A DNA stretch of 64,000 nt. Origin: Thiovibrio frasassiensis. GTDB lineage: Bacteria > Desulfobacterota > Desulfobulbia > Desulfobulbales > Desulfurivibrionaceae. The notes under the pieces are model-generated. The model did no database searches and was not told the DNA's origin. It worked only from the letters and a program-made list of their open reading frames with translations. The stretch lies in NCBI RefSeq assembly GCF_029607905.1, contig NZ_JAPHEH010000001.1:1393530-1457529 (forward strand), given 5' to 3'. Shown here piece by piece: positions 43,536 through 53,135 of this stretch; position 1 is the stretch's first letter, and each line of letters begins with the position of its first letter. The translations under genes were made by a program, and so were the position numbers.

Positions 43536-44627
43536 TTGCATGGTGAAAACCCGCAGGAGATGACCTTCTTGGGCCAGGGAAATGGGTTCCAGAAAAAAGG
43601 CAGACGGCCGCCCAGCGGTACCCGGCGCATGGCTGTCTGCCTGGCTGGCGCGCTCTTCCTGGTTCTGGCTGGCTTCGGCCTCTGGCTCTGGGCCTACGCC
43701 ATCACCCCCCTGCCCATGCGGGCAGGGGCCGAGCTGCATGTCCTGATTCCTCCCAAAACAAGCCTCAGTCGGATCCAGGCCATTCTGGTTGAAAACGGGG
43801 TGATCCCGCCGGGCCGCAGCTTTTATTATCTCGCCAGAATCTCCCGGCTCAGCCAGCGCTTGCAGGCCGGGGAGTATCGCTTTACTTCCGGCCAAACCCC
43901 GTATCAAATCCTCAGTATTATTGCCACCGGCTCCACCGTGCGCTGGTCGGTCACCATCCCCGAAGGCGCCAACATCTATCAGTTTGCCGATATCCTGGCC
44001 AAGGGCGGCTGGGGGGAGCGGGAGATTTTTCTCGGTCTGGTGCGTGATCCGGAGATTCTTGCCCGGTATGGGGTGCGGGGGGCAAGCCTGGAGGGCTATC
44101 TGTTCCCCGACACCTACCAGCTGCTGCGCGGGCAGAATCCCAGGGAGATTGTCATTATGATGGTTGAACGGGGCAGGCAGGTGCGGCAGGAATTGGGCGA
44201 CTTGCGTGAGAATGTTTTGGGTCTTTCCCCCCACGAGGTGCTCACCCTGGCCTCCATCGTGGAAAAGGAAACCGCCGCCCCGGAAGAGCGGCCCCTCATC
44301 GCCGGGGTCTTTGTCAATCGCCTCCAGCAGCGGATGCGGCTGCAGACCGATCCCACCGTAATTTACGGCCTGGTCGACTTTGACGGCAATCTCACCCGGA
44401 AAGATCTGACAACGCCAACCCCGTATAACACCTATCTGATCAACGGTCTGCCTCCAGGACCCATCGCCAATCCGGGCCGTGCCGCCATTGAGGCGGTACT
44501 GCATCCTGCCTCGGAATCCTATCTCTATTTCGTTTCAAAAAACGACGGAACCCATTATTTCTCCCGCGATCTGGCGGAACATAACCGGGCGGTGTTTAGG
44601 TATCAAAAAGGCGGAAGCAAACGCTGA
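43536..44627 (+). CDS. mltG: Endolytic murein transglycosylase MltG
   Basis: MltG cuts nascent glycan strands at the inner membrane and sets their length. The protein (363 residues from the first ATG) has one membrane helix, AVCLAGALFLVLAGFGLWLW, a LysM-like part ending TIPEGANIYQFADILA, then GASLEGYLFPDTYQL, LASIVEKETAAPEERPLIAG, MRLQTDPTVIYGL and YNTYLINGLPPGPIANPGRA, with the catalytic Glu in IVEKET. The start is unclear: 43536, 43560 (AGGAG directly adjacent) or TTG 43569 (AGGAG 9 bases upstream). It follows lon, and a terminator lies at 44661. Confidence 0.94.
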   Translation: MHGENPQEMTFLGQGNGFQKKGRRPPSGTRRMAVCLAGALFLVLAGFGLWLWAYAITPLPMRAGAELHVLIPPKTSLSRIQAILVENGVIPPGRSFYYLARISRLSQRLQAGEYRFTSGQTPYQILSIIATGSTVRWSVTIPEGANIYQFADILAKGGWGEREIFLGLVRDPEILARYGVRGASLEGYLFPDTYQLLRGQNPREIVIMMVERGRQVRQELGDLRENVLGLSPHEVLTLASIVEKETAAPEERPLIAGVFVNRLQQRMRLQTDPTVIYGLVDFDGNLTRKDLTTPTPYNTYLINGLPPGPIANPGRAAIEAVLHPASESYLYFVSKNDGTHYFSRDLAEHNRAVFRYQKGGSKR

Positions 44628-44660
44628 TTGGGTTTTCCCGGGAAATCGGGGGAAAACTCC

Positions 44661-44703
44661 GGGCAGCAGCTGCAGCTGTCGCCGCATGGCTGCTCCCTTT
44701 TTT
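44661..44703 (+). terminator. Probable terminator after mltG
   Basis: GGG(C)AGCAGC (44661-44670) pairs with GCTGCTCCC (44689-44697) with one bulged C, followed by TTTTTT. The large loop lowers confidence. Confidence 0.5.
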
Positions 44704-44754
44704 GCTCGGCAAGTTCCTCGTAGAGGCGGGCGGGCGGTGGAGAAAAGTGCGGAA

Positions 44755-44786
44755 CCGAGGCGCATGCTCAGGGGCATACGCCTCGG
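44755..44786 (-). terminator. Hairpin after the RNase E/G gene
   Basis: CCGAGGCG and CGCCTCGG form a perfect 8-bp stem with an inner ATGC/GCAT pairing. Read leftward it is followed by TTCCGCACTTTT. It begins 9 bp past the RNase E/G stop codon. Confidence 0.5.
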
Positions 44787-44794
44787 CGGGGAGT

Positions 44795-46783
44795 TTATTC
44801 CTTAAGAAAGTCGATCTTGCTCTCGGTGGGCGGCATGTTTGCTTCCGGGATAATGCTGATCTCGACCTGATTCTCTTGTTCCAATTCGATCAGATCAGCC
44901 CGTTTTTTGTTCAGGATGTACTGGGCAACCTCCATGGGCAGGCGGCAAACCACCCGCTTGACATCCTTTCTGGTAACTCCGGTCTGGATATGTCTGAAAT
45001 GCACCAGGGCCTGGGTTTCCACGGATCGGACCATGCCGCGTCCTTGGCAATGGGGGCAGATCCGGTAGCTGCCCACCGCGACCGGGGCGGCCATCTTTTG
45101 CCTGGAGATCTGCATAAGGCCGAATTTGGAGATCTTGGAGAAATCCACCTTGGCCTTGTCTCGTTTCATGGAGTCGCGCACCTTTTTCTCCACCTCGCGG
45201 ATGTGTTTGGAATCGCGCATGTCGATGAAGTCCACGACGATGAGGCCGCCCAGGTCGCGGAGCCTCAGTTGGCGGGATAATTCCTCGGCCGCCTCCATGT
45301 TGGCGAGGAAGATGGCGTCTTCAAAGCTCTTGTCCTTGCCGGTACGGCCGGAATTGACATCGATGGCGACCAGCGCCTCGGTGGGGTTGATGACGATGGA
45401 GCCGCCGGAGTGCAGGGGCACGGTGGGCTGGTAGATCTGCTCGATCTGTTTTTCCACATGGTATTGGTGGAACAGGGGCTGGATTCCCTTGTGGAGCTTG
45501 GCCACGGTCGATTTGCGCTGAGCCGCCGGCAGCAGTTCCAGGAAGTTGTTGACCTGGGCCAAGGCCTCTTCATCGTCCACCAGGATCTCTTCGATCTCGG
45601 AGGTGAAATGGTCGCGCAAGAAGCGGGAGACGATGTTCTGTTCCTTGTGCAAGAGGGCCGGGGCCTTCAGGGTTTGCCCCTGTTTCTTGATCTCCTTCCA
45701 GAGATTGAGGAGGTAGCGGACATCCTGGGCCAGCGCGGTTTTGGTGATCTCCTGGCTGGCGGTGCGGACGATGTAGCCGATACCCTCGGGGATGCTGACG
45801 CTGTCCACCATCTCCCGCAGCTTGTTGCGTTCTTCCTCGGACTCGATCTTGCGGGAGATCCCGGCGCTGTCGCTGCCGGGCATGAGCACCAGGTACCGTC
45901 CCGGCAGGGAGAGATAGGTGGTGAGAGTCGCGCCCTTGTTTCCGGTGGCCTCCTTGACCACCTCAACCAGCACCTCCTGCCCCTTGCTCAAGACATCCTG
46001 GATGGGCAGATCCTTCCAGTGGGTGTCCGCGGCAACTTCGTTGGCGTAGTACTCGGGATGGATGTCGCCGAAGGGCAGAAAGCCGTTCTTTTCCGTGCCG
46101 TAATCGACAAAGGCGGCCTGGAGGTTGGCCTCAACCGCAGTGACCCGTCCCTTGTAGATGTTGCCCTTGGTCTGCGCCTGGCTGACCGTTTCCACGTAAA
46201 AGGATTCCACCTTGCCGTTTTCCAGCAGGACCAGACGGCATTCTTCCGGTTCATCGGTGTTGATCAGCAGCTTCAGGGTGGTATTGCCCTTGGCCGGCGG
46301 TCTGCTCTCCGTGGCCTTCGGAGCTTCCGTACTGCGCGCCGCGGCTTTTCTGGGCGGGCGTTGGCGCGGCTGTCTGGCCGGGGTGGCGGGCTTCTCTTTC
46401 ACCGCTTCGGCTTCGTGCGGGGCGGCTGGCGCGGCGTGTTCGCCCTCTCCGCCCGGTGCGGCTTGCTGCCCTTCCGGCCTCGGGGTTTTCGACCTTCTCC
46501 GGGGCGGTCTTTTCCTCCGGCGGGGCTTGCTGCCCGTGGGGGAGGTGGTGTCGCCCTCGGCCCTGGATGTTTCGCCGGAGGAGGGAGCGGGTGCGCTCTG
46601 GCCGGAAGCCGGGGCTGCTGCGGGGGAAGCCTGGCCGGCGGCTTGGCCTTCTTCCTCGCCGGGGCGGCCTGGCTTTTTCAACCATTTGCTCACCCGGGAG
46701 AGAATGGAGCGCTCTTCTCCGTTGTTCTCGGGTCCCTGGCCGTTTGGCCGTTCATCTGCTGGTTTGGTAGTATCGTTTGTCAT
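44795..46783 (-). CDS. rng: Ribonuclease E/G family protein with long disordered N-terminus
   Basis: RNase E/G endonucleases process rRNA and start mRNA decay. Residues 1-165 are Ala/Pro/Arg/Glu-rich and look disordered (SKPRRRKRPPRRRSKTPRPE). The catalytic core follows: an S1 domain (GNIYKGRVTAVEANLQAAFV, DYGTEKNGFLPFGDIHPEYY), the RNase H-like and DNase I-like regions with ALVAIDVNSGRTGKD, LGGLIVVDFIDMRDSKH (metal-binding Asp residues), and the Zn-link CPHCQGRGMV. RNase G usually starts at the S1 domain; RNase E has its scaffold at the C-terminus, so an N-terminal tail is less usual. It overlaps the upstream radical SAM gene by 32 bp. Confidence 0.92.
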   Translation of the reverse strand: MTNDTTKPADERPNGQGPENNGEERSILSRVSKWLKKPGRPGEEEGQAAGQASPAAAPASGQSAPAPSSGETSRAEGDTTSPTGSKPRRRKRPPRRRSKTPRPEGQQAAPGGEGEHAAPAAPHEAEAVKEKPATPARQPRQRPPRKAAARSTEAPKATESRPPAKGNTTLKLLINTDEPEECRLVLLENGKVESFYVETVSQAQTKGNIYKGRVTAVEANLQAAFVDYGTEKNGFLPFGDIHPEYYANEVAADTHWKDLPIQDVLSKGQEVLVEVVKEATGNKGATLTTYLSLPGRYLVLMPGSDSAGISRKIESEEERNKLREMVDSVSIPEGIGYIVRTASQEITKTALAQDVRYLLNLWKEIKKQGQTLKAPALLHKEQNIVSRFLRDHFTSEIEEILVDDEEALAQVNNFLELLPAAQRKSTVAKLHKGIQPLFHQYHVEKQIEQIYQPTVPLHSGGSIVINPTEALVAIDVNSGRTGKDKSFEDAIFLANMEAAEELSRQLRLRDLGGLIVVDFIDMRDSKHIREVEKKVRDSMKRDKAKVDFSKISKFGLMQISRQKMAAPVAVGSYRICPHCQGRGMVRSVETQALVHFRHIQTGVTRKDVKRVVCRLPMEVAQYILNKKRADLIELEQENQVEISIIPEANMPPTESKIDFLKE

Positions 46784-47684
46784 GGTGTATCGTCTCTATG
46801 ATGCGGCCGCTTGCGGCCAGTTGTTGTAAGATGCTCTGCGTGCTGTCCGGGTCCAGATTGAGGGCCTCGCTGACATCGGTGCTCGTGCAGGGTCTTCTTT
46901 TCAGCATTTCAATAATTTCATCTTCGGAAAGATTTCGGAATTTTTCCCGCTCCCGGGTGGTAAAATCAACCAGGATCTCCACCTCTCCTGGAAGCTGGCG
47001 GGCAACAGCTTCCAGTTCCGTCTGGCTCAGCGGCTTGGCAAAGCTTTCCAGCGGCGGCCGGGCCACGGTGTTGAGCTGTACCTTGTCCGGTCGGATCTTT
47101 TGCACCGCCGCGATCAGGGCCGCGATGTCTTCCGGGCTGTCGTTGATTTGGCGGGCCAGGAGGATTTCCAGCCAGAGTTTTCCGGAAAATTCCCTCCGGA
47201 AGGTGATGATTCCTTCGATCAGTTCGGCAAGGGGCGAGCAGGCCGCTGGTCGGTTGATGCGCCGGTAGCTCTCCTCCCTTGCCGAATCAAGGGAGGGGAT
47301 GACGATATCCGCCGCCAGCAGGTCCTGGCGCACTTCCGGAAGGTAGAGCAGGGAGCCGTTGGTCAGGACCACCACCGGCTTGTCGGCTTTTTTCTTGAGA
47401 TAGCGGATTACCTGGCCGATGCCGCTGTGCAGGGTGGGTTCGCCGCTGGCGGTGATGGTGAAAACATCAAGATGGTTCAGGAGTTGGCGGTCCGCCAGGA
47501 CGGTGTCAATTTCCGCCAGAAGATCGGGGAGGGGAATATACTCCTTGCGGGTACAGGTGAGGGTAGTGGTGGCGCCGATCTCGCAATAGATGCAGTTGAA
47601 ATTGCATATCTTGGGAGGAACGAGATCAATGCCTTGGGAAATTCCCAGGCGACGGGAATTAACCGGGCCGAATACATATTTCAT
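46752..47684 (-). CDS. Radical SAM protein with C-terminal helix-turn-helix
   Basis: The 310-residue protein has MKYVFGPVNSRRLGISQGID and the cluster motif C27-NFN-C31-IY-C34, then TASGEPTLHSGIGQVIRYLK and LTNGSLLYLPEVRQDLLAAD. These match the COG0731-type radical SAM group related to wyosine-tRNA enzymes, whose function in bacteria is unknown. Residues from about 230 on look like a winged helix: SEDEIIEMLKRRPCTSTDVS, EALNLDPDSTQSILQQLAAS, GRIIETIHHDKRYY. That fusion suggests nucleic-acid binding. Its 3' end overlaps the RNase E/G start by 32 bp, so the two are translationally linked. Confidence 0.85.
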   Translation of the reverse strand: MKYVFGPVNSRRLGISQGIDLVPPKICNFNCIYCEIGATTTLTCTRKEYIPLPDLLAEIDTVLADRQLLNHLDVFTITASGEPTLHSGIGQVIRYLKKKADKPVVVLTNGSLLYLPEVRQDLLAADIVIPSLDSAREESYRRINRPAACSPLAELIEGIITFRREFSGKLWLEILLARQINDSPEDIAALIAAVQKIRPDKVQLNTVARPPLESFAKPLSQTELEAVARQLPGEVEILVDFTTREREKFRNLSEDEIIEMLKRRPCTSTDVSEALNLDPDSTQSILQQLAASGRIIETIHHDKRYYQTSR

Positions 47685-47848
47685 GGAGTTTTACGGGTCC
47701 GCGGCGAAACGGCTGAGGATAGAGGTCTGTGCGTTAAGGGTCGCAGGAGTATTTTCCTCCGCTGATAGGGAGCCTTCTTCATTAATGGCTAAAATATAGC
47801 AATCCGCAGCTCTTGGCAAGGCAAATTTAGCCCCAGGAGACTTTTGCC

Positions 47849-47876
47849 TTGACAGCAGACGGCGGCCTGCTAGTAT
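47849..47876 (+). promoter_or_regulatory. Sigma-70 promoter for ilvD
   Basis: TTGACA (47849-47854), a 16-base spacer, and TAGTAT (47871-47876). The -35 is a perfect consensus. It ends about 54 bases before the ilvD ATG. The rest of the 245-bp gap shows no gene. Confidence 0.55.
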
Positions 47877-47929
47877 TTACAATTTTGATGAAAGTATGAA
47901 ACTTCGGGAAAATTGACGGGAATCGACCT

Positions 47930-49627
47930 ATGAAAAAGATGCGCAGTGATGCAATACGGAAAGGGGTGGAACGGGCGCCGCATCGTTCCCTGCTCAAGGC
48001 CATGGGCTACACCAACGAGGAGATCCGGCGGCCTCTGATCGGTATTGCCCACGCCCACAGCGAGATCGTCCCGGGACATTCCCATCTTGATAAGATTGTG
48101 GAAGCGGTGAAGACCGGGGTTCGCATGGCCGGCGGCACGCCGATTGCCTTCGGGACCATCGGGGTTTGCGACGGCCTGGCGATGAACCACAAGGGCATGA
48201 AATATTCCCTGGCCAGCCGCGAGATCATTGCCGACTCGGTGGAGATTATGGCCATGGCCCATCCCTTTGACGCCATGGTGTTGATCCCCAACTGCGACAA
48301 GGCGACGCCCGGCATGCTCATGGCCATGCTGCGGGTCAATATCCCGGCCATCATGGTGAGCGGCGGGCCCATGCTTACCGGGCGCTTTCGTGGCAAGGAC
48401 GTGCATCTGGTCAGTGTTTTTGAAGGGGTTGGCCGGGTGAAGGCCGAGACCCTGAGCATGGAAGAACTGGACGAACTCGAAGATAACGCCTGTCCCGGCT
48501 GCGGCTCCTGCGCCGGGATGTTCACCGCCAATTCGATGAATTGCCTCACCGAGGCCATTGGTCTTGGCTTGCCGGGTAACGGGACCATTCCGGCCGTTGC
48601 CGCCGCCCGAATCCGGCTGGCCAAGGAGGCGGGTATGGCGGTGATGGATCTGCTGGCCGAGGACATCCGGCCGCGGGATATCGCCACCCTCGCAGCCTTT
48701 GAAAATGCCATGGCCATCGACATGGCCTTGGGCTGTTCCACCAACACCGTTCTCCATGTGCCTGCGATCGCCAGGGAGGCAGGGGTTACGCTGCCTCTGG
48801 CCCTGTTCAACGAGGTGAGCGAGCGGGTGCCCCATCTCTGCAGCCTGATCCCCGGCGGGCCGCACAGCCTGCAGCAGTTGGACGAGGCCGGCGGTGTGCC
48901 TGCGGTGATGCACGAACTGATCAATACCGAGAAGGGGCTTAATCTTGAAGTTATGACCGTTACCGGCAAGACCTTGGGGGAAAACCTGGAAAAGGTTCGG
49001 GTGCGGGATGCCGATGTCATCCGCCCCGTGGATGACCCATACCACGCGTTCGGCGGCATCGCCGTACTCTACGGGAATCTTGCCCCGGACGGTTGCGTGG
49101 TCAAGCAGTCGGCGGTGGCCGAAGAGATGCTCAAGCACAGTGGGCCGGCCCGGGTGTTCGAGTCGGAAGACGAGGCTCAGGCCGCGATTTTGGGCGGCAA
49201 GATCAAGGAAGGCGACGTGGTGATCATCCGCTACTGCGGCCCCAAGGGCGGTCCCGGCATGCCGGAGATGCTTTCGCCGACCTCGGCCATTGTCGGCATG
49301 GGGCTTGGCAAGAGCGTAGCCCTGATAACCGACGGTCGTTTCAGTGGCGGAACCCAGGGGGCCTGCATCGGCCATGTTTCGCCGGAAGCGGCGGATGGCG
49401 GCCCCATTGCCTTTGTTGAAGAAGGCGACCGGATCACCATTGATATCCGGCAGAAATCGATTGAACTGGTGGTGGCGGAAGAGATTCTGGCCCAACGGGC
49501 GCACAACTGGCAGCCGCCCGCGCCGAAGATCACCACCGGCTATGTGGCCCGTTATGCCAAGCTGGTGACCTCCGGCAGCACCGGTGCCGTTTTGCGAGAG
49601 GATGCTTGCAACCGACAGGCGGATTGA
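47930..49627 (+). CDS. ilvD: Dihydroxy-acid dehydratase
   Basis: IlvD removes water from dihydroxy-isovalerate and -methylvalerate in valine, isoleucine and leucine synthesis, using an Fe-S cluster. The 565-residue protein starts [20 protein letters not shown], then has [20 protein letters not shown], the cluster motifs [15 protein letters not shown] and [37 protein letters not shown] and, near the end, [20 protein letters not shown]. Length is standard. It has a promoter of its own, 54 bp upstream, and is followed by lptD after 137 bp. Other ilv genes are not in the window. Confidence 0.97.
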   Translation: MKKMRSDAIRKGVERAPHRSLLKAMGYTNEEIRRPLIGIAHAHSEIVPGHSHLDKIVEAVKTGVRMAGGTPIAFGTIGVCDGLAMNHKGMKYSLASREIIADSVEIMAMAHPFDAMVLIPNCDKATPGMLMAMLRVNIPAIMVSGGPMLTGRFRGKDVHLVSVFEGVGRVKAETLSMEELDELEDNACPGCGSCAGMFTANSMNCLTEAIGLGLPGNGTIPAVAAARIRLAKEAGMAVMDLLAEDIRPRDIATLAAFENAMAIDMALGCSTNTVLHVPAIAREAGVTLPLALFNEVSERVPHLCSLIPGGPHSLQQLDEAGGVPAVMHELINTEKGLNLEVMTVTGKTLGENLEKVRVRDADVIRPVDDPYHAFGGIAVLYGNLAPDGCVVKQSAVAEEMLKHSGPARVFESEDEAQAAILGGKIKEGDVVIIRYCGPKGGPGMPEMLSPTSAIVGMGLGKSVALITDGRFSGGTQGACIGHVSPEAADGGPIAFVEEGDRITIDIRQKSIELVVAEEILAQRAHNWQPPAPKITTGYVARYAKLVTSGSTGAVLREDACNRQAD

Positions 49628-49764
49628 AGAGCTGTTAGGAAATAACGGTTGCTTGCGGACCAGTACGCGACGACTTTTTGTGTTGTTTTTGCCAATGCGC
49701 ATGAGACACTTGTTTTTAATAACGGCTGAGGGCACGGTTTGAGCGTGGGGCTGACGGGGAAGAC

Positions 49765-52146
49765 ATGGCAGATAAACGGATAACTCCAGGCAGTGTCCTG
49801 TGCAGTATCGTGGTGACCTTGATCGCCCTCGTCGTCCTCGGCTCCGGCCCGGCCGCGGCTCGCCCCATTCCTTGGGAGATCACGGCGGACAGCCTTGTCC
49901 ATCTAGATGACCCCAATAGCATCCTGGCCGAAGGCAATGTCATCATGATCCGGCCCAAGAGCCAAGGGCCAGGCGGCATGTATATCCGGGCGGATTGGGC
50001 TCGCTACGACGTGGAGCGCGGCACGGTCAAGGCCCGGGGCAATGTCTACATCCTTTCCGGCCGCGACGAGATCACCGCCAAGCGCGCGGATCTGGATCTT
50101 GAGGCCGAGACCGGCACCTTTACCGAATCCACCATCTTCATGGCCGACACCCATATGTATGTCACCGGGGAAGAGGTGGAGAAAACAGGGGAGTTCAATT
50201 ACACCCTGAAAAAAGGGTGGGCCACCGCCTGTAAGCCCGAGGAGGGCAAAAGTCCGCCCTGGTCGTTTACCAGCAGCACCACCAAGCTCACCCTGGACGG
50301 CATGGCTCAGATGACCAACGCCGTCTTTCATGTGAAGGACGCGCCCGTTGCCTATACCCCGTATATGACCTTTCCCGCCAAGACCAAACGGGAAAGCGGC
50401 CTGCTCTTTCCGGAGTGGTCGACTTCCAGCCGGGACGGCCTCGGCCTCATGGTCCCGATTTTTCTCAATGTCTCACCGAGTACGGACATCACCCTCTATC
50501 CCGGCTACCTCGCCAAGCGGGGTGTTCAGTATGGGGGCGAGTTCCGTTATGTGCAGGGGCTTGATTCCCATGGCACCTTCATGCTCAACTATTTGCGCGA
50601 TAAGCTCGACGATGGCGCAGATCTTGCGGAAGAATATAAAAAGGACGGACTCATCCGGCGCGAGACCAACCGGTATTGGCTGCGGGGCAAGGCCAACCAT
50701 GATTTCGGCGACCACCTGATCGGCAGGCTTGATCTTGATCTTGTTTCCGATCAGGATTACCTGCAGGAGTTCAGGGACGGGGTCACGGGCTTTACGGCGA
50801 ACAACCTCCTGTTTCTTGATGAGTTTGGCCGGGATCTGCAGCAGGAAACACTGCGTGAGCGGGAGTCTTCCGTGCAGCTGGTCAAGTCCTGGTCCAACAT
50901 GGTGGCCAGCGCCGAACTGCGGACCAGGCAGAATACCGCCCATGACATCCGCCTTGTCTCGGACACCAACGGTGATGGCGTGTTGGAGGAGGGGGAATAC
51001 ACCTTTTTGTCCAGGGCGAACAGTCCCCTGCAGGCGTTGCCCAGGCTTGATTTCACCGGGAGAGTACCCATTAGCGGAACCCGGATGAGCGCGGCGTGGG
51101 ATTCGGAATACGTGAATTACTGGCGGTCAGAAGGGGTCGGGGCGCAGCGGCTGGATCTGCACCCCAAGCTGATCACCTTTCTGCCCCGGGGCGGATGGCT
51201 CGAGGGCAAGATCAGCGGCGGGGTGCGGGAAACAGCCTATCAGCTTGAATCCTATGGCGATTCCACCTGGGAGAAGGACAGCTTTTACGACCGACAGGCC
51301 TATGATTTTACCGGCAACATGGCAACCACCTTTCTGCGTGATTTTGACTTTGGTAGTGCTGGCTGGCTGGAGCATCTGGTGCGGCCGAACCTCCTCTACG
51401 AATACCTGACAAGAACCCAGGATCTGCCAAATATTGATGGGAGCGTGGGTACGGCTGCTTATTCCGAAAGCTCGGACCGGGCCACGAATATTTTTGACAG
51501 CGTCGATCGTCTGGAGCGGAAAAACTGGCTGACCTGGCAGCTCAACAATTACTTCACCCTGGGCGGCACTAAGGATAACGGCGATTTCTGGAGCCGCAAT
51601 CTCGGCCAGCTTAAGCTTTTGCAGACCTATGACCTGCGGCGGGAAAACCCGGAATCTTTAGGGCTGAGCATCACGGATCGACGCTACGACTGGTCCGATC
51701 TCCGGTTGGAGACGGCGGTGTCGCCGACGGCAAACTGGACGGTGGGGTATCAGACCAATCTGAGCATGTACGGCAAAAATATCACCCGCTACGAATTGAT
51801 CAATCAATACCGTCTTGCCAAAGAATATACCCTGGGCCTCAACTACCGCTATCTACAGGACAGCGGCATGGTCGCCCCCTATTTTTACACCGATCTCGGC
51901 GAGTCCTCCCATGACCTGATCGGCTCGGTGGGGGCGCGTCTGAGCGAAACGGTGACGGCCTCCTACTATCTGGTCAAGTCGTTTACCGAGGACCATACGG
52001 TGGAATCCCGTGCCCGCTTGGTGTATCAACCCGCCTGTTGGACCATGGAGCTGGAGACCAGCACCACCTCGGATGACCAGCGGGTGATGCTCATCTTTTC
52101 CCTTGAGGGTGTCGGCCGGGCCTTCCGGGTTGGGCGTGACCTCTGA
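49765..52146 (+). CDS. lptD: LPS-assembly outer membrane protein LptD
   Basis: LptD with LptE inserts lipopolysaccharide into the outer leaflet. The 793-residue protein has a signal peptide (VLCSIVVTLIALVVLGSGPA, cut near AAARPIPW), an OstA/LptA-like jellyroll (ITADSLVHLDDPNSILAEGN, VERGTVKARGNVYILSGRDE), and a beta-barrel: GLLFPEWSTSSRDGLGLMVP, IFLNVSPSTDITLYPGYLAK, RGVQYGGEFRYVQG and onward to MLIFSLEGVG. Only one obvious Cys lies in the jellyroll part (ATACKPEEGK) and one near the end (QPACWTMELE), fewer than in E. coli with its two disulfides. The next gene starts within 12-27 bp. Confidence 0.93.
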   Translation: MADKRITPGSVLCSIVVTLIALVVLGSGPAAARPIPWEITADSLVHLDDPNSILAEGNVIMIRPKSQGPGGMYIRADWARYDVERGTVKARGNVYILSGRDEITAKRADLDLEAETGTFTESTIFMADTHMYVTGEEVEKTGEFNYTLKKGWATACKPEEGKSPPWSFTSSTTKLTLDGMAQMTNAVFHVKDAPVAYTPYMTFPAKTKRESGLLFPEWSTSSRDGLGLMVPIFLNVSPSTDITLYPGYLAKRGVQYGGEFRYVQGLDSHGTFMLNYLRDKLDDGADLAEEYKKDGLIRRETNRYWLRGKANHDFGDHLIGRLDLDLVSDQDYLQEFRDGVTGFTANNLLFLDEFGRDLQQETLRERESSVQLVKSWSNMVASAELRTRQNTAHDIRLVSDTNGDGVLEEGEYTFLSRANSPLQALPRLDFTGRVPISGTRMSAAWDSEYVNYWRSEGVGAQRLDLHPKLITFLPRGGWLEGKISGGVRETAYQLESYGDSTWEKDSFYDRQAYDFTGNMATTFLRDFDFGSAGWLEHLVRPNLLYEYLTRTQDLPNIDGSVGTAAYSESSDRATNIFDSVDRLERKNWLTWQLNNYFTLGGTKDNGDFWSRNLGQLKLLQTYDLRRENPESLGLSITDRRYDWSDLRLETAVSPTANWTVGYQTNLSMYGKNITRYELINQYRLAKEYTLGLNYRYLQDSGMVAPYFYTDLGESSHDLIGSVGARLSETVTASYYLVKSFTEDHTVESRARLVYQPACWTMELETSTTSDDQRVMLIFSLEGVGRAFRVGRDL

Positions 52147-52172
52147 TCGGTCTTGGAGTGAGCGCTGAAGCC

Positions 52173-53135
52173 ATGACCCAAGCGTATTACGATATCTTTA
52201 ATGGCGATGCGGACGGCATCTGCGCCCTGCACCAGCTTCGCTTGGCCGAGCCCCGGGAGGCCGTGCTGGTGACCGGGGTCAAGCGGGATATCCGGCTGCT
52301 TGATCAGGTGGCCCAGGTGCGGGGCGGAGAACTCACCGTGCTGGATATCTCCCTGGACAGCAACAGGGGTGTCTTGGTGCGGCTGCTTGATTTCTGCCGG
52401 GTTTTCTATGTGGACCACCATTACGCCGGCGATCTTCCCGTAAGCCCCAATCTCATTGCCCACCTTGATCCCAGCCCCGAGGTCTGCACCTCCCTTATTG
52501 TCGATACCCTGCTGGGCGGGCGTTTCCGAGCTTGGGCCGTGGTTGCCGCCTTTGGCGACAATCTGCATGATTCGGCCCGCAAGAGTGCTGCCACCCTGCA
52601 TCTGACCGAGGACCAGATGGCCCGCTTACGGGAGCTGGGCGAGTTGATGAATTACAACGGCTACGGGCAGACGGTGGCGGATCTGCATCTGCCGCCCCAG
52701 GAGCTGTATGCCGCAGTCAAGCCCTATGCCGACCCTCTGGCCTTTTGTGAAGAAAGTCAGATCCTCCCCCTCTTGCGTCAGGGGTTTGCCGATGATTTGC
52801 GGCGGGCCAAGGCGGTGTCGGTCCTGCGGCAGACTCCCCATGGCCGTATTTTTGTCTTTCCCGCAGAAAAATGGGGGAGCCGGATAGCCGGGGTCTTCAG
52901 CAATGAAAAGGCCAGGGAACAGGTGGATATGGCCCACGCCTTGTTGGTGGACCAAGGCGATGGTAGTTTCATGGTCAGCGTACGCGCCCCCCTTTCCCGG
53001 CGGCATGGGGCCGACAGCCTGTGCCGGGCTTTTCCTACCGGCGGCGGGAGGGCTGCGGCGGCCGGGATCAATGCCTTGCCTGGTGACCAGGTTGAGGCTT
53101 TTTGTCAGAAATTCAATGAGGTCTTTTCCCCATGA
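52173..53135 (+). CDS. DHH-family phosphoesterase
   Basis: The 320-residue protein has the first DHH motif YYDIFNGDADGICALHQLRL, the second VFYVDHHYAGDLPVSPNLIA, and a C-terminal DHHA1-type SRRHGADSLCRAFPTGGGRA, AAAGIN. The metal-binding Asp/His residues appear complete. Family members cleave oligonucleotides or cyclic dinucleotides; the substrate is open here. There is no PAS, GGDEF-like or membrane part, so it is not GdpP-like. Start is ATG 52173 (or GTG 52158). Its stop overlaps the mltB start (ATGA at 53132). Confidence 0.85.
   Translation: MTQAYYDIFNGDADGICALHQLRLAEPREAVLVTGVKRDIRLLDQVAQVRGGELTVLDISLDSNRGVLVRLLDFCRVFYVDHHYAGDLPVSPNLIAHLDPSPEVCTSLIVDTLLGGRFRAWAVVAAFGDNLHDSARKSAATLHLTEDQMARLRELGELMNYNGYGQTVADLHLPPQELYAAVKPYADPLAFCEESQILPLLRQGFADDLRRAKAVSVLRQTPHGRIFVFPAEKWGSRIAGVFSNEKAREQVDMAHALLVDQGDGSFMVSVRAPLSRRHGADSLCRAFPTGGGRAAAAGINALPGDQVEAFCQKFNEVFSP

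Noticed and set aside
47870-49735. A 621-codon open frame on the minus strand
   Set aside because: Antisense to ilvD, whose cluster motifs and length are complete.
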